From positions 62,001 to 126,000 of the forward strand of contig CAVVDM010000011.1 in NCBI GenBank assembly GCA_963746885.1: a DNA stretch of 64,000 nucleotides. Reading direction: 5' to 3'. This DNA comes from DATARH01 sp963746885. GTDB lineage: Bacteria; Pseudomonadota; Alphaproteobacteria; ATCC43930; CGMCC-115725. Positions 48,638-57,223 of this stretch are shown here, one piece after another. How positions within the stretch are numbered: the first letter of the stretch is position 1; each line of letters starts with the position of its first letter. The notes under the pieces were generated by a model. The model searched no databases. It had not been told where the DNA came from and saw only the letters and a program-made list of their open reading frames with translations. The position numbers and the translations under genes are program-made.

Positions 48638-49810
48638 ATGAGCGACAGCAGCGAAACGGTCACCCTGACGATCCACAACGCGATCAGCGAGGTCGCCGCC
48701 GAGGCCTGGGATGCCTGCGCCGGCGGGATCAATCCGACGGTGTCGCACGTCTTCCTCAACGCGCTCGAGGAGAGCGGCTCGGCGACGGCGCGCGCCGGCT
48801 GGGCGCCGCAGCACCTGACCTTCGCCGACGCCAGCGGCCGGGTGCTCGGCGCCGTGCCGATGTACCTGAAAAGCCATTCTTACGGCGAATACGTGTTCGA
48901 CTGGGGCTGGGCCGATGCCTATGAGCGCTCCGGCGGGCGTTATTACCCAAAGCTGTTGTGCGCGGTGCCGTTTACCCCGGTTCCGGGTCCTCGCCTGCTC
49001 GTCGCGCCCGATGCTGCCGCAGAAACGCGCAGCCACCTGATCGCCGGCATGGTCGAACTGGCGCGCCGGCGCAAGCTGTCGTCGTTGCACGTCAACTTTC
49101 CCGAGAGCGCCGAGTTCGAAGCCTTCGGCGAGGCCGGTTTCCTGCAGCGGATCGGCCAGCAATTCCACTGGACCAACGAGGGCTACCGCGATTTCGACGA
49201 CTACCTCGCGGCGCTCAACTCGCGCAAGCGCAAGGCGGTCAAGAAGGAGCGCCGCGAGGCGTTGGCCGGCGGCATCGAAATCGACATGCTGACCGGGTCC
49301 GACCTGACCGAAAAGGCGTGGGACGCGTTCTATCGCCTTTATCTCGGCACCACCGATCGCAAATGGGGCTCGTCCTACCTGACCCGCCGCTTCTTCTCGA
49401 TGATCGGCGAGCGCATGCCCGACAATGTCGTGCTGTTCATGGCGCGGCGCGGCGGCGACTACATCGCCGGCGCGTTCAACATCCTCGGTCGCGACACGAT
49501 CTACGGCCGCAATTGGGGGGCGCACCGCGAGTACCGCTTTCTGCATTTCGAGTGCTGCTATTACCGGGCGATCGAGTTCGCCATCGAGCGCGGCCTGAAG
49601 CGGGTCGAGGCCGGTGCGCAGGGTCCGCACAAACTGCAGCGCGGCTACCTGCCGGCGCCGACCTACAGCGCCCACTGGATCCCCGACCCCGGCTTCCGCC
49701 GTGCCGTCGCCGCGTTCCTCGCCCGCGAGCGCGAGATGGTCGAGCAGAAGATCGAGCATCTCGCCGAGTTCTCGCCGTTCCGCCACGCCGACCAAGACGC
49801 CGAGCCATAG
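48638..49810 (+). CDS. GNAT/FemAB-like acyltransferase (DUF482 group)
   Basis: This 390-residue protein of the peptidogalycan-biosynthesis/FemAB-like group has LPHV-type spacing replaced by NPTVSHVFLNALEESGSA. It then has YGEYVFDWGWADAYERSGG, YYPKLLCAVPFTPVPGPRLL, NSRKRKAVKKERREA and RVEAGAQGPHKLQRGYLPA, all family hallmarks. It is a likely N-acyltransferase of unknown substrate in the cytoplasm. The stop overlaps or abuts the start of the TVP38-like gene. Confidence 0.9.
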   Translation: MSDSSETVTLTIHNAISEVAAEAWDACAGGINPTVSHVFLNALEESGSATARAGWAPQHLTFADASGRVLGAVPMYLKSHSYGEYVFDWGWADAYERSGGRYYPKLLCAVPFTPVPGPRLLVAPDAAAETRSHLIAGMVELARRRKLSSLHVNFPESAEFEAFGEAGFLQRIGQQFHWTNEGYRDFDDYLAALNSRKRKAVKKERREALAGGIEIDMLTGSDLTEKAWDAFYRLYLGTTDRKWGSSYLTRRFFSMIGERMPDNVVLFMARRGGDYIAGAFNILGRDTIYGRNWGAHREYRFLHFECCYYRAIEFAIERGLKRVEAGAQGPHKLQRGYLPAPTYSAHWIPDPGFRRAVAAFLAREREMVEQKIEHLAEFSPFRHADQDAEP

Positions 49811-50532
49811 ACGCGCCGCCGCGCTCCTTTCGCGTCCGCCAACTCGTCCCGCTCGGCCTGTTGCTGCTCGGCGGCGTGCTGTTCTGGGCATTCGGCGGCG
49901 GCCGCTATGTCAACTTTGCCGCGCTTGCCGATCATCGCGAATGGCTTCTTTCCCTGGTGGCGCAGGCGGGTGCGACCGCGGCCCTGGCCTTTATCGTGGT
50001 CTATGCGGCGCTGATAGCGCTATCCGTGCCGGGCGGCGCGTTGCTGACGGTCACCGGCGGGTTTTTATTCGGCCCCTGGTTCGGCGCCACCTACGCGGTG
50101 ACCGGGGCGACGATCGGGGGCACCCTGGTGTTTCTTGCGGCGCGCGCCGGGCTGGCCGGGCTCGCCGCCCGGGCCGGCCCCTTCGTCCAGCGCTTCGAGG
50201 CCGGCTTCCGGCGCAACGCGCTCAATTACCTGCTGATCTTGCGGCTCATTCCGATCTTTCCGTTCTGGCTCGTCAATCTGGTGGCTGGCGCGGTCGGACT
50301 GCGCCTGTCGATCTATGTGCTCGGCACGTTCATCGGCATCATCCCGGGGACGTTCATCCTGGCGAGCGTCGGCAACGGGCTTGGGACGCTGGTCGACGAG
50401 GGGCGTCGGCCCGATCTCGCGATCCTGTTCCGCCCGAGCGTGTTGCTGCCGATCCTCGGGCTGGCGGTGTTGGTACTGCTGCCGATTCTTTACCAGCGCC
50501 GGCGCGGCCGGACGCAACCCGAGCCGCGATGA
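49807..50532 (+). CDS. TVP38/TMEM64-family (DedA-like) membrane protein
   Basis: This protein of about 240 residues has six hydrophobic segments. The VTT-domain core is LSVPGGALLTVTGGFLFGPW, then GATIGGTLVFLAAR, LLILRLIPIFPFWLVNLVAG and GIIPGTFILASVGNGLG. No ATG, GTG or TTG lies between the upstream stop and the first helix. An ATA at 49807 overlaps that stop, and the first TTG (49861) would clip the first helix, so the start is uncertain. The end overlaps the flavoprotein start, a pairing seen widely between these two families. Confidence 0.85.
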   Translation: MDAPPRSFRVRQLVPLGLLLLGGVLFWAFGGGRYVNFAALADHREWLLSLVAQAGATAALAFIVVYAALIALSVPGGALLTVTGGFLFGPWFGATYAVTGATIGGTLVFLAARAGLAGLAARAGPFVQRFEAGFRRNALNYLLILRLIPIFPFWLVNLVAGAVGLRLSIYVLGTFIGIIPGTFILASVGNGLGTLVDEGRRPDLAILFRPSVLLPILGLAVLVLLPILYQRRRGRTQPEPR

Positions 50533-51939
50533 CCCCGCTCGTTCCCGATTTGTGCGTGATCGGCGCCGGCGCAGCCGGGCTCGCGGTTGCGGCCGGGGCG
50601 GCACAGATGGGCGCACGCGTCGTGCTCATCGAGCGCGGCGCGATGGGCGGCGACTGCCTCAACTACGGCTGCGTGCCGTCGAAATCGCTGCTCGCCGCGG
50701 CGAAGCTGGCATATGGCTGGCATCGGGGCGCCGCACACGGGATCGCCGTTGCGCCGCCTCAGGTCGATTTCACCGCGGTGATGGACACCGTCGCGGGGGT
50801 CATCGCCGCAATCGCCCCGAACGACTTGGCACAGCGCTTTGCGGCGCTCGGGGTGGAGGTCCTCCGTGCCGAGGCGCATTTCGTCGATCCCCGCACGATA
50901 GCCGCCGGCGACGCGGTGATCCGGCCGCGCCGCTTTGTCATCGCCACCGGATCGGCGCCCGTCGTGCCGCCGATCCCCGGCCTTGCCGGCGTGCCGTTCC
51001 TGACCAACGAGACGGTGTTCGCCAACCGCACCCTGCCCGCGCACCTGATCGTGATTGGCGGCGGGCCGATCGGCATCGAATTGGCGCAGGCGCATCGCCG
51101 GCTCGGTTCCGCGGTCACAGTGATTGACGCCGGCCCGATGCTGCCGCGCGACGATCCCGAACTGGTGGCACTTCTCACCGCGCGCCTGGCCGAGGAAGGG
51201 ATCGTGCTGAAGCCGTCGGTCGGGGTCGCGGCGGTCGGGGTCGCCGGAACGGGCGTCGCAATCACCCTGGCGGATGGCGAACGCATCGTCGGATCGCATC
51301 TGCTGGTCGCGGCCGGCAGGCGACCAAGCCTCGCCGCGCTCGACCTCGCCGCCGCCGGGATCGCGGCCAATGCCGGCCGGCATCGTTGTCGATGCGCGGC
51401 TGCGCACGACCAACCGGCGCGCCTATGCGATCGGCGACTCGGCCGGCGGCCCGCAATTCACCCATGTCGCGCTCTACCATGCCGGGATCGTGATCCGGAA
51501 TGCCTTGTTTCGGCTGCCGGCGCGGGTCGATTACCGGGCCTTGCCGTGGGTCACCTACACCGACCCCGAGCTGGCCCAGGTCGGGCTGAGCGAGGCGGCG
51601 GCGCGCGCGCGCGGCGAGGTCCGGGTGCTGCGTTGGCCGTTCGCCGACAACGACCGCGCCCGCACCGAGCGTGACACGATAGGCGAGGTCAAGGTCGTCA
51701 CGACGCCGCGCGGACGTATTCTCGGCGCGACGATCCTCGGCGCGGCGGCGGGCGACCTGATCCTGCCCTGGGCCTTGGCGATCTCGCAGAAGCTCAAGAT
51801 CGGCGCGATGGCCAATTTGATGGTGCCGTACCCGACCCGCGGCGAGGCCGGCAAGCGCGCCGCCGGCAGCTTTTACACGCCCACCCTGTTCGCCCCGCGC
51901 ACCCGCCGCCTGGTGCGCTTTCTGGCGTGGTTCGGTTAA
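50529..51939 (+). CDS. Pyridine nucleotide-disulfide oxidoreductase, mercuric-reductase-like (one frameshift)
   Basis: This is a flavin disulfide reductase of about 470 residues. The FAD loop is VIGAGAAGLAVAAGAAQMG, the redox pair is in GGDCLNYGCVPSK, and the NAD loop is VIGGGPIGIELAQAHRRLG. YAIGDSAGGPQFTHVA is the second FAD motif. The C-terminal domain has no H-x-x-x-x-E pair; PYPTRGEAGK stands there instead, so it is not a classic lipoamide dehydrogenase. The frame breaks near 51375 (one extra base around CAATGCCGG). It is coupled by a four-base overlap to the TVP38-like gene. Substrate unknown. Confidence 0.85.
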
Positions 51940-53174
51940 TCGAGCGTCAGAGTCAGCGCTTTCAGATAGGCCGTCTCGGGCAGGGCCGGGTGGACCGGGT
52001 GGTCGGGGCCGGCGCCGGCGCTCCTGAGGATGCGCCCGCTGCGCCCCGCGTCGGTCAGCCCGCGCCGCACCGCCTCGGCGAAATCGGTGCCCTCGACATT
52101 GTGCGAGCACGACGCCAGGAACAGAAACCCGGTCGGCGCGGTCAGCTGGGCCGCCAGGCGCGCCAGCTTGCGGTAGCCGCGCAACGCCGCCGGCGCGTCG
52201 CGCTTTGCGCGGGCGAACGCCGGCGGGTCGGCAATGACGATGTCGAAGCGCTCGCCCTTCGCGGCAAGCGCCGCCGCCTCGGCAAACACTTCGGCGCGGC
52301 GGAATTCGCAGATGTCGGCGACATTGTTGCGGCGCGCTGCCTCGGCCGCCAGCGCCAGCGCCGGCTCCGAGCGGTCGAGCCCAAGCACCGAAGCGGCCCC
52401 CTGGTATGCCGCGGCGACGGCAAACCCGCCGCTGTAGCAATAGAGGTCGAGCACCCGCGCGCCGGCGGCGAGGCCGGCGACAAAGGCGCGGTTGTCGCGC
52501 TGGTCGTAAAACCAGCCGGTCTTTTGCCCGGCCACCACGTCGGCCAGAAACGCTGCGCCGCCTTCCTCGACAGGCACGGGGCCATCGATCCTGCCAAGCG
52601 CAACATTTGTCTCGAGCGGCAGCCCTTCGAGGCTGCGCGCCGGGCTGTCGTTGCGCAGCACGATCGCCTGCGGCGACAGCACGTCCCGCAATGCCTCGAC
52701 AATGACCGGGGCGAGGCGGTCCATGCCGGCGGCATTCGCCTGCACCACCAGCACCGCGCCGCAGCGGTCGACGATCAACCCGGGCAACCCGTCCGCCTCG
52801 GCGTGGATCAGCCGGTAATAGGGCTTGTCGTACAGTCGCTCGCGCAATTTGAGCGCCCGTTCGAGCCGGCGCACAAAGAAGCGCCGGCCGATCTCCCGTC
52901 CGGCGTCGCGGTCCAAGAGGCGCGCTGCTATCAGCGTGTGCGGATTGAACAACGCGACCCCGAACGGCCGCTCGTCGGCCCGGCGCAGCGTGACGAGCGT
53001 GCCGGGCAGGAGCGCCTTCGCGCCCGCGTCCATCGCCACTTCGTTCGAGTAGATCCACGGGTGGCCGCCCTCGGCGCGGCGATGCCCGCCCGGCTGCAAC
53101 GTCACGACGGGGCGGTGCCCGGGATTATCGGCTGCGGCGGCGGCAGGCGCCTCGATCGTCGCGATGTCCGACAT
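51936..53174 (-). CDS. rlmI: RlmI-type class I rRNA methyltransferase with PUA domain
   Basis: This 412-residue protein has an N-terminal PUA domain (GGHRRAEGGHPWIYSNEVA), then an EEHD-like middle part (YYRLIHAEADGLPGLIVDR). The SAM domain follows, with VLDLYCYSGGFAVAAAYQGA and the catalytic-type motif DIVIADPPAFAR, and the late SCSHN motif. Family members make m5C in 23S rRNA. AGGAG is 8 bases before the ATG at 53172-53174. The exact target base cannot be told from sequence. Confidence 0.88.
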   Translation of the reverse strand: MSDIATIEAPAAAAADNPGHRPVVTLQPGGHRRAEGGHPWIYSNEVAMDAGAKALLPGTLVTLRRADERPFGVALFNPHTLIAARLLDRDAGREIGRRFFVRRLERALKLRERLYDKPYYRLIHAEADGLPGLIVDRCGAVLVVQANAAGMDRLAPVIVEALRDVLSPQAIVLRNDSPARSLEGLPLETNVALGRIDGPVPVEEGGAAFLADVVAGQKTGWFYDQRDNRAFVAGLAAGARVLDLYCYSGGFAVAAAYQGAASVLGLDRSEPALALAAEAARRNNVADICEFRRAEVFAEAAALAAKGERFDIVIADPPAFARAKRDAPAALRGYRKLARLAAQLTAPTGFLFLASCSHNVEGTDFAEAVRRGLTDAGRSGRILRSAGAGPDHPVHPALPETAYLKALTLTLD

Positions 53175-53268
53175 ACTCTGTACTCCTTTGCGGCAGGTAT
53201 TCGCCCGAATGGACGCAGTCGCGCAAGCCGCCCTATGATCGCAGCAACGACTCGGGCGGGAGGAACGC

Positions 53269-53355
53269 ATGGGCGCCAGCACCGACCACATCCTGACCAG
53301 TGATGTGGGGAGCCTGCCGCCGCTGCGAATTGACAGCGTGAGCCGCGCTCTGTAG
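53269..53355 (+). pseudogene. 5' stub of a MetE-like (cobalamin-independent methionine synthase family) gene
   Basis: A strong ribosome site (GGGAGG) precedes an ATG whose first 18 codons read MGASTDHILTSDVGSLPP, the start of the short MetE-like family (usually ILTTHVGSLPRP). After GSLPP the match ends and the frame stops at 53353-53355. The rest of the gene is not in the window. A rearrangement or assembly junction near 53323 is likely. The 115 bases that follow, up to ffh, hold nothing I recognise. Confidence 0.55.
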
Positions 53356-53470
53356 CGTCCGCGCCGCCTTGCCGTAGCAGCGTGTGCATGGCCTCCCCAT
53401 ATCGGGGAGACAGCCGGTCCGCGAGTTTCGCGCACCGGCCGGATTGGCATTGGGCGCATTGGGGATTGCG

Positions 53471-54859
53471 ATGTTCGACAGCCTGAGCGACCGCCTCAAC
53501 GACGTCTTCGACCGGCTGCGCCGCCGCGGCGCGCTGTCCGAGGACGACGTTACCGCCGCCCTGCGCGAGATCCGCGTCGCGCTATTGGAGGCCGATGTCG
53601 CGCTGCCGGTGGTGCGCGATTTCATCAACGGGGTGCGCGAGAAGGCGGTCGGCCAGGATGTCGTGCGCTCGGTGACGCCGGGCCAGATGGTCGTCAAGAT
53701 CGTGCACGACCACCTGGTCGAGATGCTCGGCGGCAACGAGCCGCGCGCCGGGCAAGGCAGGTCGAGCGACGGCATCGACCTCAACGCGGCGCCGCCGGTC
53801 GCGATCATGCTGGTCGGGCTGCAAGGCTCGGGCAAGACCACGACCGCGGCGAAGATCGCGCTGCGCCTCAAGAACCGCGAGCGCAAGAAGGTATTGCTGG
53901 CCTCGCTCGACGTGCAGCGCCCGGCGGCGCAGGAGCAATTGGCCCAGCTCGGCCGCCAGATCGGCGTCGCGACATTGCCGATCGTCGCCGGCGAGCGGCC
54001 GGTCGCGATCACCCGGCGCGCGCTGCAGGTCGGGCGCACCGAAGGCTACGACGTGGTGATGCTCGACACCGCCGGCCGCCTCCACGTCAACGAGGAGCTG
54101 ATGCTCGAAGTCGCGGCGGTGCGCGAGGCCGCGAACCCGCACCAGACCTTGCTCGTCGCCGACGCGATGACCGGGCAGGACGCGGTCAATGTCGCCAAGG
54201 CGTTCGGCGAGCGGGCCGGCGTCACCGGCATCGTGCTGACCCGGGTCGACGGCGACGCGCGTGGCGGCGCCGCGTTGTCGATGCGCGCGATCACCGGCAA
54301 GCCGATCGTGCTGATCGGCACCGGCGAGAAGGTCGACGCGATTGAGCCGTTTCACCCGGAGCGCATCGCCGGCCGCATTCTCGGCATGGGCGACGTCGTC
54401 AGCCTGGTTGAGAAGGCCGCCGAGACCGCCGACCAGGACGAGGCCGAGCGCCTCGCCGCCAAGTTGCAGAAGGGCAATTTCGATCTTGACGATCTGGCCG
54501 GCCAATTGCGCCAGATCCGCCGCATGGGCGGGATGACCGGCATGCTCGGGATGCTGCCCGGGGTCGGCAAGATCAAGAAGCAGCTCGGCGAAGCCAATAT
54601 CGACGAGAGCATCATCAAGCGCCAGGAGGCGATCATCGGCTCGATGACCCGGGCCGAGCGCAAGAACCCGAAGCTCCTGAACGGCTCGCGCCGGCGTCGC
54701 ATCGCGACCGGCTCGGGCACGTCGGTGCCCGACGTCAACCGGCTGCTCAAGCAGTATCAGGACATGGCCGGGATGATGAAGAAGATGAAGAAGCTCGGCG
54801 AGAAGGGCCTGATGCGCCACGGCCTGTCCGCCCTCCTGCCGCAGGGCATGCGGCACTGA
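53471..54859 (+). CDS. ffh: Signal recognition particle GTPase Ffh
   Basis: Ffh binds signal sequences and 4.5S RNA. The 462-residue product has the N-domain (MFDSLSDRLNDVFDRLRRRG), the GTPase with GLQGSGKTTTAAKIALRL, DVQRPAAQEQLAQLG, DTAGRLHVNEELM and TRVDGDARGGAALS, and the methionine-rich M-domain with KLLNGSRRRRIATGSG and MAGMMKKMKKLG. It opens the ffh-rpsP-rimM-trmD-rplS block. Confidence 0.97.
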   Translation: MFDSLSDRLNDVFDRLRRRGALSEDDVTAALREIRVALLEADVALPVVRDFINGVREKAVGQDVVRSVTPGQMVVKIVHDHLVEMLGGNEPRAGQGRSSDGIDLNAAPPVAIMLVGLQGSGKTTTAAKIALRLKNRERKKVLLASLDVQRPAAQEQLAQLGRQIGVATLPIVAGERPVAITRRALQVGRTEGYDVVMLDTAGRLHVNEELMLEVAAVREAANPHQTLLVADAMTGQDAVNVAKAFGERAGVTGIVLTRVDGDARGGAALSMRAITGKPIVLIGTGEKVDAIEPFHPERIAGRILGMGDVVSLVEKAAETADQDEAERLAAKLQKGNFDLDDLAGQLRQIRRMGGMTGMLGMLPGVGKIKKQLGEANIDESIIKRQEAIIGSMTRAERKNPKLLNGSRRRRIATGSGTSVPDVNRLLKQYQDMAGMMKKMKKLGEKGLMRHGLSALLPQGMRH

Positions 54860-54886
54860 CGATGCTGGCTTTGCTACCCACTCCTT

Positions 54887-54989
54887 GTCATTCCGGGGCG
54901 CCGCGAAGCGGCGAACCCGGAATCCATGAATAATAGGCCGGTGTTCTTGGATTCCGGGCTCCCTCGCTGCGCTCGGTCCCCGGAATGAC
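54887..54989. repeat. Intergenic palindromic repeat between ffh and rpsP
   Basis: The 103-base element begins GTCATTCCGGGGCG and ends with its inverse CCCCGGAATGAC. Internal inverted pairs such as CCCGGAATCCA and TGGATTCCGGG also occur. Its form is that of dispersed intergenic repeats common in alphaproteobacteria. It fills most of the 151-base gap, so any promoter for rpsP must overlap it or lie in ffh. Confidence 0.75.
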
Positions 54990-55010
54990 GGCTTTTATGA
55001 GAGGTAACCC

Positions 55011-55364
55011 ATGTCCCTGAAGATCCGGCTCGCCCGTGGCGGCGCCAAGAAGCGGCCCTTTTACTCGATCGTCGTCGCCGATGCGCGCAGCCCGCGCGAC
55101 GGGCGCTTTATCGAGAAGCTCGGCACCTACAACCCGATGCTGGAGCGCGGCCATGCCGATCGGGTGACGCTGAAGGAGGAGCGTATCCGCCATTGGCTCG
55201 GGGTCGGCGCACAGCCGACCGACCGGGTGGCGCGTTTCTTCGGCGATGCCGGCCTGATCGAGAAGCGGCCGCTGCGCGAGACGCCATTCAAGTCGACGCC
55301 CAAGGCCAAAGCACAGGAGCGCGCCAAGGCGGCCGAGGAAGCGGCGGCGGCGGCGCGCGGCTGA
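55011..55364 (+). CDS. rpsP: 30S ribosomal protein S16
   Basis: This 117-residue S16 protein starts SLKIRLARGGAKKRPFYSIV, followed by ADARSPRDGRFIEKLGTYNP. It has an alanine/lysine-rich C-terminal tail usual in alphaproteobacteria. GAGAGGTAACC precedes the ATG. It is intact. Confidence 0.97.
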   Translation: MSLKIRLARGGAKKRPFYSIVVADARSPRDGRFIEKLGTYNPMLERGHADRVTLKEERIRHWLGVGAQPTDRVARFFGDAGLIEKRPLRETPFKSTPKAKAQERAKAAEEAAAAARG

Positions 55365-55392
55365 TCGGCCGGCGCCGCAGGCCGACATCGCC

Positions 55393-56127
55393 ATGAGCGC
55401 GCAGCAGAAGCGCGTGTGCGTTGGGGTTATCACCGGGGCGCATGGCGTGCGCGGTGCCGTGCGGGTCAAGAGCTTTACCGCCGAGCCCGGCGATATCACG
55501 CGCTATGGCCCGCTTGAGGACGAGAGCGGCGAGCGCCATTTCCGCCTGCGCCTGGTCGGCAGCGCGACCGGCGTGCAGATCGCCCAGCTCGCCGGCATCA
55601 ACGACCGCAACCGCGCCGAGGCATTACGCGGCCTGCGCCTCTATCTGCCGCGCGATGCCCTGCCGCCGCCGGGCGAGGAGGAGTATTACCACGCCGACCT
55701 GATTGGCCTCGAAGCGGCACTTGCCGACGGCACGCCGGTCGGGCACGTCCGCGCGGTGCATGATTTCGGCGCCGGCGACACGCTCGAAATCGAGCGGGCG
55801 GAAGGGCCGCCGGTCATGGTGCCGTTCACCCGCGCGATCGTGCCGATCGTCGATCTCGCCGCTGGGCGGCTGGTACTCGATCCGCCGCCGGGACTGATCG
55901 ACGTGCCGGCGCGGCCGCACCGCCGTGACCCCCACCCTTCCCTCCCCCGCAAGCGCGGGAGGGTCAGAGAGGGAGTGGAGAGGCCACATGAGCTGGTGCG
56001 CAACGGTACTGACGATTTTCCCGGAAATGCTGCCCGGGCCGCTCGCCTATTCGCTGGCCGGCAAGGCGCTGGAGGCCGGGATCTGGCGGCTCGAAACGGT
56101 GGACATCCGCAATTTCGCGCGCGATAA
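55393..56127 (+). CDS. rimM: 16S rRNA processing protein RimM, with read-through tail
   Basis: RimM assists 30S maturation and binds S19. ICVGVITGAHGVRG-type start (VCVGVITGAHGVRGAVRVKS), LPPPGEEEYYHADLIGLEA and the PRC-barrel end VMVPFTRAIVPIVDLAAGRL are clear. The family normally ends soon after DPPPGLID. Here the frame passes through a palindromic repeat (about 55940-55963) and 46 codons into trmD, ending at 56127. A stop has probably been lost or displaced at the repeat, or the tail is simply made. Confidence 0.9.
   Translation: MSAQQKRVCVGVITGAHGVRGAVRVKSFTAEPGDITRYGPLEDESGERHFRLRLVGSATGVQIAQLAGINDRNRAEALRGLRLYLPRDALPPPGEEEYYHADLIGLEAALADGTPVGHVRAVHDFGAGDTLEIERAEGPPVMVPFTRAIVPIVDLAAGRLVLDPPPGLIDVPARPHRRDPHPSLPRKRGRVREGVERPHELVRNGTDDFPGNAARAARLFAGRQGAGGRDLAARNGGHPQFRAR
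55940..55963. repeat. Short palindromic repeat inside the rimM 3' extension
   Basis: CCCTCCC at 55940-55946 pairs with GGGAGGG at 55957-55963, with CCGC-AAGC between: a GC-rich repeat of the kind normally found between genes. It lies just before trmD. Here it is inside the open rimM frame. Confidence 0.6.
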
Positions 56128-56720
56128 ACACCGCTCCGTGGACGACGCGCCGTTCGGCGGCGGGCCGGGGATGGTGATGCGGCCCGATGTGCTCGATGCG
56201 GCAATCGCCGGTGCCGGCGGCGCCGGGCCGTTGCTTCTGCTGTCGCCGCGCGGCCGGCCGCTCGACCAGGAGCGGGTGCGGGCGCTGGCCGAGACGGCCG
56301 GGCGTAAGGCTGATTTGCGGACGGTTCGAAGGGGTTGACCAGCGGGTCATCGAGGCACGCGCGGTCGAGGAGGTCAGCCTCGGCGATTTCGTCCTGTCGG
56401 GCGGCGAGCCGGCGGCGATCGCGTTGATCGACGCCTGCGTGCGGCTGCTGCCCGGCGTGGTTGGCTGCGCCGATGCGCTGACAGAGGAAAGCTTTGCCGA
56501 GGGGATGCTCGAATACCCGCATTACACCCGGCCGCAGGTGTGGCAGGGGCGCGCGGTGCCGGACGTGCTGGTGTCGGGCGACCACCAGCGCATCCGCACT
56601 TGGCGGCGGGAAGCGGCCGAACGGTTGACCCGGGAGCGCCGCCCCGATCTGTGGCGGCGCCATATCGCCAAGGATGTGCCCATGGCCGCCGCGTCGGCCA
56701 GGCAAGAGGTGGAGACATGA
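55988..56720 (+). CDS. trmD: tRNA (guanine-37-N1)-methyltransferase (one frameshift)
   Basis: TrmD makes m1G37 in tRNA. The start CATVLTIFPEMLPGPLAYSL, then APFGGGPGMVMRPDVL, and after the shift LICGRFEGVDQRVIEARAVE, GDFVLSGGEPAAIALID and PHYTRPQVWQG are typical; the trefoil-knot SAM site is covered. The break near 56305 is an extra base in GGGCGTAAGG. The repaired length is about 243 residues. The start ATG at 55988 lies within the rimM frame; the stop overlaps rplS. Confidence 0.93.
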
Positions 56721-57125
56721 ACCTACTACAACAGCTCGAAGCCGAGCAGGTCGAGAAACTGGTCGCGCGTTCGACCGGTGCCGCCCTTCCAGCCGGGCGA
56801 CACGGTCAAGGTCAGCCTGCGCGTCGTCGAGGGGGAGCGCGAGCGCATCCAGGCGTTCGAGGGCGTCTGCATCGCCCGCCGCAATGCCGGGCTCAACTCG
56901 AATTTCACGTTGCGCAAGATCTCCTACGGCGAAGGCGTCGAGCGCGTCTTCCCGCTCCATTCGCCGCGCATCACGGCGATCGAGGTGGTGCGCCGCGGCG
57001 CGGTGCGGCGGGCCAAGCTGTATTATCTGCGCGGCCGCCGGGGCAAATCGGCGCGCATCGCCGAGCGTGGCCGCGAGGACAACCGCCGCGAACGGGCCAT
57101 GCTCCCGGCTGACAGCGACGCGTGA
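56717..57125 (+). CDS. rplS: 50S ribosomal protein L19 (one frameshift)
   Basis: The L19 start MNLLQQLEAEQVEKLVAR and, after the shift, FQPGDTVKVSLRVVEGERER, then FEGVCIARRNAGLNSNFTLR and KISYGEGVERVFPLHSPRI are unmistakable. The break is near 56779: an extra T in CGCGTTCGACC, and removal gives RRPVPPFQPGD. A broken L19 gene would be lethal or very sick, so this is good evidence that the shifts are sequence errors. About 135 residues after repair. Confidence 0.94.
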
Positions 57126-57141
57126 CGCAGTTTCGTTCGTC

Positions 57142-57191
57142 ATGGCCGGGCTTGACCCGGCCATCTCCGGAACCGCGGGTCAAACCCGCGG
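57142..57191. repeat. Two tandem hairpin repeats between rplS and leuC
   Basis: ATGGCCGGG (57142-57150) and CCCGGCCAT (57156-57164) form a perfect 9-bp stem with loop CTTGA. CCGCGGGT (57173-57180) and ACCCGCGG (57184-57191) form an 8-bp stem with loop CAA. The first is the same family as the element at 30973. They could end or process the ribosomal transcript before leuC. Confidence 0.7.
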
Positions 57192-57223
57192 GTGACCGTT
57201 TGGGATAGGCAGGAGCCGTAGTG

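Noticed and set aside
50529..51939. E3 (lipoamide dehydrogenase) for the 2-oxoacid dehydrogenase
   Set aside because: It lacks the C-terminal His-Glu pair, lies 34 kb away and is coupled to a TVP38-like gene instead.
53356..53470. 4.5S RNA or other small RNA gene upstream of ffh
   Set aside because: No match to the conserved 4.5S core (GGAAGGAAGCAGCC-like) and no convincing long hairpin.
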